A DNA stretch of 64,000 nucleotides, taken from the NCBI GenBank assembly GCA_044507605.1, contig JBIQJI010000006.1:88560-152559 (forward strand). Reading direction: 5' to 3'. The position numbers and the translations under genes were made by a program. Shown piece after piece: positions 16,413 to 22,954 of the stretch. Below the pieces are notes generated by a model. It searched no databases and was not told the origin of the DNA. It worked only from the letters and a program-made list of their open reading frames with translations. The DNA comes from Thermopolyspora sp044507605. Lineage in GTDB: Bacteria; Actinomycetota; Actinomycetes; Streptosporangiales; Streptosporangiaceae. Every line of letters starts with the position of its first letter. The stretch's first letter is position 1.

Positions 16413-17350
16413 CATTCGGCACGCTTCCGACGGGAGAACCGGTCGAGCGGATCGAGCTGTCGTCGGGGCGGCTGCGCGCGGCCGTGCTCACGTTCGGCGC
16501 CGTCCTGCAGTCGCTGGAGGTGTCCGGCGTCGACGTGGTGCTGGGGCTCGGCACGCTCGACGACTATCTCACCCGGAGCCGCTACTTCGGCGCGGTCGTC
16601 GGCAGGTACGGCAACCGCATCGCCGATGGCCGGTTCACCCTCGACGGCGTGGAGTACCATCTGCCGCTCAACAACGGCCGGGCGAGCCTGCACGGCGGCA
16701 CCCACGGCTTCGACACCAAGGTGTGGCAGGTCACCGGCCGCACCGGCTCCTCGGTCACGCTCACCCTCGTCAGCCCCGACGGCGACCAGGGCTACCCGGG
16801 CACCCTGACCGCGTCGGTCACCTACACGCTCACCGGCGACGCCCTGCGCCTCGACTACACCGCCGAGACCGACGCGCCGACCGTCGTCAACCTCACCAAC
16901 CACTCCTACTTCAACCTGGCCGGAGGCGGCGACATCCGCGGCCACATCGTCCAGATCGCCGCCGACCACTACCTTCCGGTCGACGCCGACAAGATCCCCA
17001 CCGGCGAGCTCGCGCGGGTCAAGGGCACCCCGTACGACTTCACCGAGCCGCACCCCGTGGGCGAGCGGCTCGACGGCGACTACGACCACTGCTACGTGCT
17101 CGACGGTCCGGTGCGGGTGACCGAGCCGGTGAGCGGGCGCGTGATGGAGGTGACGACCACCGAGCCCGGGGTGCAGTTCTACGCCGGCGGCATGCTCGAC
17201 GGCGTCGCCACGCCGTACGGGCCGTACGCCGGGCTGTGCCTGGAGACCCAGCACTTTCCCGACTCGCCCAACCGGCCGGACTTCCCGTCGACCGTCCTGC
17301 GCCCGGGCGAGCGCCGCACCTCCACCACCACGTACCGCTTCCCGGCCTGA
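16409..17350 (+). CDS. galM: Aldose 1-epimerase (mutarotase)
   Basis: 313-residue GalM-fold enzyme interconverting alpha and beta anomers of aldoses. The conserved catalytic His165 is in NHSYFNL and Glu279 in CLETQHFPDSPN; RYGNRIADGRF and LHGGTHGFD match substrate-site segments. Start ATG 16409 overlaps the LacI stop by four bases. Working with an imported oligosaccharide, it would convert released sugar to the anomer needed by the next enzyme. It converges with the MFS gene, with 20 bases between stops. Confidence 0.95.
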   Translation: MTFGTLPTGEPVERIELSSGRLRAAVLTFGAVLQSLEVSGVDVVLGLGTLDDYLTRSRYFGAVVGRYGNRIADGRFTLDGVEYHLPLNNGRASLHGGTHGFDTKVWQVTGRTGSSVTLTLVSPDGDQGYPGTLTASVTYTLTGDALRLDYTAETDAPTVVNLTNHSYFNLAGGGDIRGHIVQIAADHYLPVDADKIPTGELARVKGTPYDFTEPHPVGERLDGDYDHCYVLDGPVRVTEPVSGRVMEVTTTEPGVQFYAGGMLDGVATPYGPYAGLCLETQHFPDSPNRPDFPSTVLRPGERRTSTTTYRFPA

Positions 17351-17370
17351 CGCCCCGCCCGCGGCGCACC

Positions 17371-18633
17371 TCACCGATCGGCCTGGACGCCGGGCTCCTC
17401 ACGGGGGAGGGGAACGCCGGCGGGCATCGCCCGGGTCCGCGCCGAGCTCAGGGTGATCAGCAGGAGCAGGGCGGCGACGCTCGACACCAGGCAGGTCAGG
17501 GTCATCGTCAGCGCCCCCGCCCCGGCGGTGGAGACCAGCGGCGGCACGATCGCGCCGCTGAGGAACTGCACCATGCCGATCAGCGCGGAGGCGCTGCCGG
17601 CGCGCTCGCCGTGCCGGTCCATGGCCAGGGCCGTGGCGTTGGGCAGGGTGATGCCGCCGCTGGCGACGATCAGGAACAGGCCGGGCAGCAGCCCGGCCAG
17701 GCCGAGGCCGGTCAGCACCGAGCCGAACGAGACGACGCCTCCGGTCAGCGTGGTCACGACGCCGGCGAACAGCAGCCGGCGCGAGCCGACGCGGGCCACC
17801 GCCACCCGGTTGAGGTTGCCGGCGAGCACGATGCCGAGGGCGTTCGCGGAGAAGACCACCGAGTACAGCTGGGCGCTCATGCCGTACCCGTCGCGCAGCA
17901 CGAACGACCCGAGGGAGATGTACGAGAACAGGGCGCAGCCGGCGGTCGCCAGCACCAGGGCGTAGCCCACGTAGCGGCGGTCGCGGGCGAGCGTGGCGAA
18001 CTGCGCGCCGACGGTGCGCAGGCCGCCCGTGTGCCGCGCGGCCGGAGGCAGCGTCTCGGGCAGCAGCAGCGCGGCGCCGAGCAGCAGCAGGCCCATGATG
18101 GCGAGCGCCACGAACATGCCCCGCCAGTCGGTGAACCTGGCGAGCTGACCGCCCGCGAGCGGCGCGAGCACCGGGGCCAGCCCGGTGATGATCATGAGTG
18201 TGGAGAACACCCGGGCGGCCTGGTCGCCGGTGAACAGATCGCGCACCATCGCGCGGGCGACCACCAGCCCGGCGGCCCCGGCCAGGCCCTGCAGCAGGCG
18301 CAGGCCGATGAGCGACCAGATGCCGGGGGCGAGGGCGCACAGCAGCGAGGTGACCGCGTAGCAGGCGACGCCGAGGATGAGCGGGCGGCGCCGCCCGAGC
18401 CGGTCGCTCAGCGGCCCGGCGAGCACCTGGCCGAGGGCCAGGCCGACCATGCACAGCGACACGGTGAGCTGGGTGACGGAGTCGGAGGCGTGCAGGTCAC
18501 GGCCGAGGTCGGGCAGGGAGGGGAGGTAGACGTCCATGGACAGCGGGCCGAACGCCGACAGGGAGCCGAGCGTCACGATGATGCCGATGCGGCGGCCCCT
18601 GCCGAGGCCCGCGATGTCGATCTCCCGGCTCAT
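17371..18633 (-). CDS. Bcr/CflA-type multidrug MFS transporter
   Basis: 420-residue, 12-helix drug:proton antiporter. The N-terminal half contains PLSMDVYLPSLPDLGRDL, typical of Bcr/CflA exporters; motif A appears as GPLSDRLGRRRPL between helices 2 and 3; MIITGLAPVLAPLAGGQLA matches motif C of exporters in helix 5. Expected to export drugs such as chloramphenicol- or bicyclomycin-like compounds; no resistance can be claimed. ATG 18633 chosen as the first with the full first helix. The C-terminus ends in a short charged tail. No regulator gene is adjacent. Confidence 0.9.
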   Translation of the reverse strand: MSREIDIAGLGRGRRIGIIVTLGSLSAFGPLSMDVYLPSLPDLGRDLHASDSVTQLTVSLCMVGLALGQVLAGPLSDRLGRRRPLILGVACYAVTSLLCALAPGIWSLIGLRLLQGLAGAAGLVVARAMVRDLFTGDQAARVFSTLMIITGLAPVLAPLAGGQLARFTDWRGMFVALAIMGLLLLGAALLLPETLPPAARHTGGLRTVGAQFATLARDRRYVGYALVLATAGCALFSYISLGSFVLRDGYGMSAQLYSVVFSANALGIVLAGNLNRVAVARVGSRRLLFAGVVTTLTGGVVSFGSVLTGLGLAGLLPGLFLIVASGGITLPNATALAMDRHGERAGSASALIGMVQFLSGAIVPPLVSTAGAGALTMTLTCLVSSVAALLLLITLSSARTRAMPAGVPLPREEPGVQADR

Positions 18634-19040
18634 CGGGCGGAATGCCCTGGCGTGCGTCCGCGCCGGTGGGTGGTTCCGGGCCGATCGGCGCCGACGTCAT
18701 CGTTTGGGTACATGCCGCTCCTTGTCGTTCCGCGCCGCCCGATGCCCGGCCGAAGCGCCCGGGGAGCGGCGGCACACGGTGCAACGCCGACGGTGGCGGG
18801 CTGTAGTCCCGTTCGAGGGGTTTCGTCCCTTATGGAACAGGGATTGTGGGCCACGCCCCGGAGACGCGGCCCCGGCCCTGACCGTCGCGATCACCGCCGT
18901 GTCCGGCAGCAGACCGTAATAGGAGGTTTTCGCGGGCTTCTTGGAGGTAATTCGTTAGTTCCGTGCATGTCCGGGAAGTGGCGCGAGGCCCGGAGCACCG
19001 CACACCGCCGTTCCGCCGCGCCATCGGAGGGAGACCGTTC
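18634..19040. other. 407-base intergenic region between MFS and amidohydrolase genes
   Basis: Holds the divergent promoters for both neighbours. Segment 18811-18850 contains repeated GTCCC/AGGG half-sites but no clean palindrome. GGAGG-like strings at 18921-18947 are not followed by a credible open frame. A GTG at 18963 in frame with the amidohydrolase has its nearest GGAGG too far away (15 bases). No gene supported. Confidence 0.5.
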
Positions 19041-20225
19041 GTGCCCCAGCATGCCGACCTGCAAGAAGAGCTCGTGCGGTTACGCCGCGACCTGCACCGT
19101 GAGCCCGAAGTCGGGCTCGCCCTGCCCCGCACCCAGGAAAAGGTCCTCGCCTTCCTCGACGGGCTGCCCCTGGAGATCGCCACCGGGCGGGCCCTGACCT
19201 CCGTGACCGGTGTGCTCCGCGGGGCCCGGCCCGGGCCGGCGGTGCTGCTGCGGGGCGACATGGACGCCCTGCCGGTCACCGAGCGCACCGGCCTGCCGTA
19301 CCGCTCGGCGATCGACGGCACCATGCACGCCTGCGGCCACGACCTGCACACCGCCATGCTCGCCGGCGCGGCCCACCTGCTGTCGGCCCGCCGCGATCGG
19401 CTCGCCGGGTCGGTCGTGTTCATGTTCCAGCCGGGGGAGGAAGGGTACGGCGGCGCCAAGATCATGCTCGACGAGGGCGTGCTGGACGCCGCCGGGACTC
19501 CGCCCGTCGCCGCCTACGCCCTGCACGTCAGCAGCTCCGACATCCCGTCCGGCCTGTTCGTCACCCGGGCCGGGCCCATGATGGCGGCGGCCGACAAACT
19601 GCGCGTCACGGTGCACGGCGTGGGCGGCCACGCGTCGGTGCCGCACCGCGCCAAGGACCCCGTGCCGGCCGCGTGCGAGATGGTGACCTCGCTGCAGACG
19701 ATGGTGACGCGCTCCTTCGACGTGTTCGACCCCGTGGTGGTCACGGTCGGCACCTTCCACGCGGGCAACGTCGACAACGTCATCCCCGACGAGGCCAGGT
19801 TCACCGCCACGATCCGGTCGTTCTCCGGCACCGCGCACGCGCGGGTCCGCGAGATGACGGTGAACCTCATGAACGGCATCGCCGCCGCCCACGGCCTGCG
19901 CGCCGACGTCGAATACGTCGAGAACTACCCGGTCACCGTGAACGACCAGGCCGAGACCCGGCACGTCGAGCGCACCGTCCGCGAGGTCTTCGGCGACGAC
20001 CGCTACGTGTCCGCCGCGCGCCCGGTCACCGGCTCGGAGGACTTCTCCTTCATCGGCGGCCGCGTCCCCTCGGCCCTGGTCCTCCTCGGCGCCTGCGCCA
20101 AAGGCGCCGACCCCATGCGCGCCCCCTACAACCACTCCCCGGAGGCTTCGTACGATGAGTCCCTCCTCAGCGACGGAGCCGCCCTCTACGCCGAGCTGGC
20201 CGAGCGCCGCCTCACCGCCGGGTGA
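19041..20225 (+). CDS. M20 family amidohydrolase (peptidase/hippurate hydrolase type)
   Basis: 394-residue zinc or manganese hydrolase that removes an N-acyl group from amino acids or similar amides. The metal-site motifs are HACGHDLHTAM (Cys98, His100, Asp101) and the PGEEGYGG glutamate pair (Glu133-134). A lid/dimerisation domain (VTVHGVGGHASVPH) and a last metal ligand in the PYNHSPEASYDE region follow. Cys98 in the first motif is typical of the HipO/amidohydrolase subgroup. GTG 19041 has GGAGGGAG 7 bases upstream. No signal peptide, so cytoplasmic. The next gene (DedA) follows after 35 bases and may be co-transcribed. Confidence 0.9.
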   Translation: MPQHADLQEELVRLRRDLHREPEVGLALPRTQEKVLAFLDGLPLEIATGRALTSVTGVLRGARPGPAVLLRGDMDALPVTERTGLPYRSAIDGTMHACGHDLHTAMLAGAAHLLSARRDRLAGSVVFMFQPGEEGYGGAKIMLDEGVLDAAGTPPVAAYALHVSSSDIPSGLFVTRAGPMMAAADKLRVTVHGVGGHASVPHRAKDPVPAACEMVTSLQTMVTRSFDVFDPVVVTVGTFHAGNVDNVIPDEARFTATIRSFSGTAHARVREMTVNLMNGIAAAHGLRADVEYVENYPVTVNDQAETRHVERTVREVFGDDRYVSAARPVTGSEDFSFIGGRVPSALVLLGACAKGADPMRAPYNHSPEASYDESLLSDGAALYAELAERRLTAG

Positions 20226-20260
20226 GGGCCGCACGGCGAAGCCGGACGTAAGGCGCCGTC

Positions 20261-20881
20261 GTGGCCGCACCGCTGCCCGGGCCGTTGGCCGACCTCGCTC
20301 CGATCCTCGACCAGTACGGGTACGCCGCGGTCGGGGTGCTGGTCTGCCTCGACAGCCTGGGCATCCCGGTGCCGGGGGAGACGGTCCTCATCGCGGCCGG
20401 GGTGTACGCGGGCACGGGACGGCTCGACATCGTGGCCGTCGCCCTCGTGGGGCTGGCGGCGGCCGTCGCCGGCGACAACATCGGGTACCTGATCGGGCGG
20501 GTGGGCGGACGCCGCGCCGTCGCCCGGTGGAGCCGGTACGTGCTGCTCACGCCGAGGCGGTTCCGGCGCGCCGAGCGGTTCTTCGACCGGCACGGCACCA
20601 AGATCGTGGTGGTGGCGCGGTTCATCGAAGGGCTGCGCCAGGCCAACGGCATCGTCGCGGGTACGATCGGAATGCCGTGGCGGAGGTTCCTGCCGGCCAA
20701 CGTCGTCGGCGCGGTCCTCTGGGTCGGCGTGTGGAGCACCATCGCCTACGTCACCGGCCGGCGCGTCTTCGCCGTCTACGACCTGATCTCGCGTTACGCG
20801 GTCTACGCCTGGATCGTCGCCGCCGTGGCGGGCGGCTGCCTCCTCGCCTGGCACCTCTGGCGCCGCCGCCGCGACGGCTGA
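20261..20881 (+). CDS. DedA family membrane protein
   Basis: 206-residue integral membrane protein with the DedA/VTT fold. The signature SLGIPVPGETVLIAAG (about 32-47) and the second re-entrant region RFIEGLRQANGIVAGTIGMPWRRF are both clear. About five hydrophobic segments end in a basic tail WRRRRDG. DedA proteins are thought to flip lipids such as polyprenyl phosphate and help maintain membrane potential. The GTG at 20261 has AAGG upstream. Located 35 bases after the amidohydrolase. Confidence 0.9.
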   Translation: MAAPLPGPLADLAPILDQYGYAAVGVLVCLDSLGIPVPGETVLIAAGVYAGTGRLDIVAVALVGLAAAVAGDNIGYLIGRVGGRRAVARWSRYVLLTPRRFRRAERFFDRHGTKIVVVARFIEGLRQANGIVAGTIGMPWRRFLPANVVGAVLWVGVWSTIAYVTGRRVFAVYDLISRYAVYAWIVAAVAGGCLLAWHLWRRRRDG

Positions 20882-21010
20882 CACGGCGGGCGTCGCCAGG
20901 GACGCGGACCCGCGAGAAGGACGAACGTCCCGGTTCGGACGGGCCAATGGCCCTGCCGATCAGCAGCGTGCCGGGGAAGGCTGGAAGCCGACGATGGGGA
21001 GGTGGCCACG

Positions 21011-21601
21011 ATGCGGGCCGCGATGCGGTGGGTGATGCTTCATGTCCGGCTCTACCGGCTCGACGGCAACCCCCTGCGGCGGCGATCGGACCGGATCGAA
21101 GCGCTCGGCCTGATCTTCGCGCTGCTCCTCTTCGTCGCCGGCCTCGTGGCCGCCCCCATGCTCGGCACCGCACTGTACGAGCGGGGCCGGGCCGAGGTCG
21201 CGACCGGCCACTGGGTCACCGCCACTCTCACCAAGACCGCGTCCACGAGCCGGTCCGTGCCCGAGGGCAGCGTCTCCCCGCTGTGGACACCCGCGCGATG
21301 GGCCGGCCCCGACGGCCGCGTGGTCACCGGAGAGGTGCCGGCGCGGCTGGGCGCCGAGGCCGGCACGACGGTCCGCGTCTGGTTCGACGGCTCCGGGCGG
21401 GTCGCCGAACGTCCCCGGCAGCAGGCCGAGCTGGTGGCGCAGGGCATCGCGGCCGGGCTGGCGGTCGTCCTGCTGACCGGCCTGGGCACGCTGCTGTTCG
21501 CCGCCGTCCTGCGCAACGCGCTCGACCATCGGCGCTACGCCGCCTGGGACGCCGAGTGGGCCTGGACCGACCAGCGCCGCCAGCACCCCAAGCGGCCCTG
21601 A
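21011..21601 (+). CDS. Rv1733c-like two-helix membrane protein
   Basis: 196 residues: two transmembrane helices (about 33-53 and 145-168) flank an extracytoplasmic domain of roughly 90 residues (VATGHWVTATLTKTAS onward). A C-terminal WDAEWAWTDQRR ends the chain, like the EW..V.P.W ending of the Rv1733c family of actinobacteria. In Mycobacterium tuberculosis Rv1733c belongs to the DosR regulon; its biochemical role is unknown. Start ATG 21011 has GGGAGG 8 bases upstream (a GTG at 21002 is less well spaced). No DosR-like box is seen just upstream here. Family match from pattern memory, moderate certainty. Confidence 0.75.
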   Translation: MRAAMRWVMLHVRLYRLDGNPLRRRSDRIEALGLIFALLLFVAGLVAAPMLGTALYERGRAEVATGHWVTATLTKTASTSRSVPEGSVSPLWTPARWAGPDGRVVTGEVPARLGAEAGTTVRVWFDGSGRVAERPRQQAELVAQGIAAGLAVVLLTGLGTLLFAAVLRNALDHRRYAAWDAEWAWTDQRRQHPKRP

Positions 21602-21809
21602 TCGATCCCTGACGGCCCTGACCTCCGGGCGGACCTGACGCGCCGAGCCCCCGCCGACGCACGGGCCGAGGCCCGGTGACGCGGCCGGAACGGGCGCCAC
21701 GTCGGCGAGGCCCAGCCCCGGCCGGGCCGTACGGGCAGGTTCGCCCACGCCCGCCCGGGCCGAGCGCGCCGGTACTCCATGTGCCGCCAGAAACGGACGC
21801 GCGGCATTC

Positions 21810-21910
21810 GGCGTGCCGCCTTGGGGCAAGTTCGGCGTGTCGCCGTGAGGAAAGCCCGGGGTGTCGCCGCGAGGGCAGCTCAGCTCAGCGTGCCGCCACG
21901 AGGGAAACGG
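21810..21910. repeat. 24-bp imperfect tandem repeat reaching into a gene 3' end
   Basis: Four related units start at 21810, 21834, 21858 and 21887 (consensus GGCGTGYCGCCGYGAGGNAAG), with five extra bases before the last. The last unit carries the final codons and stop of the methyltransferase on the minus strand. The array therefore looks like a duplication of the gene's end. The remaining gap 21602-21809 shows nothing else. Confidence 0.6.
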
Positions 21911-22688
21911 CGGCGAGGTGCGCCTGGTAGCGGCGGAAGATGCCGCGCATTTCCCGCACCCGCCGCCGGGCGGCGCGGTCGCGGGCGAGACGGCCGGCGA
22001 TCCGCAGGGCGCGGGGCAGGCCCTCGTCGGCGATCAGCCTGCGCGGCTCCAGCAGGTGCATCGGGGTCGTGGCCTCGGCCTCGACGGTGAAGCCGGCCTC
22101 GGTGAGCAGGCCGCGCCACTCGGCCACCGTGAGCGGACGGGCGCCGACGTGGATGGAGCCGGACAGGGCGGCCCGGATCTCGGCCGCGATCGAGGGGTCC
22201 AGATCGTCGGGGGTGAGGCACAGCTCGTGGATGCCGTACCTGCCGGACGGGGCGAGCAGGCGGTGGGCCTCCCGGACGATGCGCCGCTTGGCGGCGTCGG
22301 GCTGCATGGTGAGCATGGCCTCGCCGTACACCACCGTCGCGCCGCCCTCGGGCAGGCCGGTACGGGCGGCGTCGGCCTCACGCCAGCCGACCCGGGTCGA
22401 CTGGTCCGTGGCCAGCGCGGACAGGGCGGCGACGGCCTGGGCGTCCCGGTCGACGCCGACGTATTCGGCGGGTTCGCGGGCGAGCGCGAGCGGGGCCGTG
22501 GCGCCGAGCCCGGCGGCCAGCTCGACCACCGTGTCGGACGGGCCGATGCGCAGCGTGTCGAGCATCCAGCGGGTCAGCTCGACGCCGCCGGGCCGCAGCA
22601 CCCGCTTGCCCAGCCGGGCCAGCAGCCAGTGGCCCGGTACGCGCTCGGCCCCGAGGCCGCGATCGGGCAGCCCTGTCCGTCCGGCCAT
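21885..22688 (-). CDS. Class I SAM-dependent methyltransferase
   Basis: 267 residues. Rossmann methyltransferase fold with motif I VVELAAGLGATAPLAL (about 53-68), an acidic second strand end (EYVGVDRDA), a motif with GEAMLTMQ near 130 and a post-motif ELCLTPDDL. An N-terminal extension (GHWLLARLGKRVLRPGG) resembles cyclopropane-synthase-like or ubiE-type methyltransferases acting on lipids or small molecules. ATG 22688 has AAGGGA upstream. It is divergent from the nitrite reductase fusion and shares an upstream region holding two DosR-like boxes; one lies 101 bases before its start. Substrate unknown. Confidence 0.82.
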   Translation of the reverse strand: MAGRTGLPDRGLGAERVPGHWLLARLGKRVLRPGGVELTRWMLDTLRIGPSDTVVELAAGLGATAPLALAREPAEYVGVDRDAQAVAALSALATDQSTRVGWREADAARTGLPEGGATVVYGEAMLTMQPDAAKRRIVREAHRLLAPSGRYGIHELCLTPDDLDPSIAAEIRAALSGSIHVGARPLTVAEWRGLLTEAGFTVEAEATTPMHLLEPRRLIADEGLPRALRIAGRLARDRAARRRVREMRGIFRRYQAHLAAVSLVAAR

Positions 22689-22788
22689 GTCGTCGTCCCT
22701 TCGTGGTTCTCCCGGCCGGCGTGCCCGGCCGGTTTCAGCCTGCCGTATCGGACGGCGGTGCTGACGGGGCGGAGGTCCCGAACGGTCA

Positions 22789-22802
22789 GGGACCAACGTC
22801 CC
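22789..22802. promoter_or_regulatory. DosR/DevR-like box 1
   Basis: GGGAC-CAAC-GTCCC, a perfect 5-4-5 palindrome matching the core of the DosR box (GGGAC TWWA GTCCC). Centred about 160 bases before the nitrite reductase fusion start and 107 bases before the divergent methyltransferase start. Confidence 0.6.
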
Positions 22803-22880
22803 GAGGCCCGCGCCCGGCGGCCGACCGGCGGCCGAAATGCCGCCGAATCGCGGCACAGGGGTCCTTCGCCCCTGGACCAT

Positions 22881-22894
22881 GGGACTTCGGTCCA
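22881..22894. promoter_or_regulatory. DosR/DevR-like box 2
   Basis: GGGAC-TTCG-GTCCA, matching the DosR core except for the last base and keeping the favoured TT after GGGAC. It lies 61 bases before ATG 22955, where an activator next to the -35 would sit. It overlaps a second repeat TGGACC/GGTCCA (22873-22894). Confidence 0.6.
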
Positions 22895-22954
22895 TCGAAC
22901 ATCGGCCCGTCGCGCCCCTAACGTCCGGTGGGGGAGGGACAAGGTGCGTCGTTC

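Noticed and set aside
18811..18850. DosR-like box upstream of the amidohydrolase
   Set aside because: GTCCC half-sites are present, but no partner GGGAC lies at the 4-base spacing; only the pair near 22.8 kb fits.
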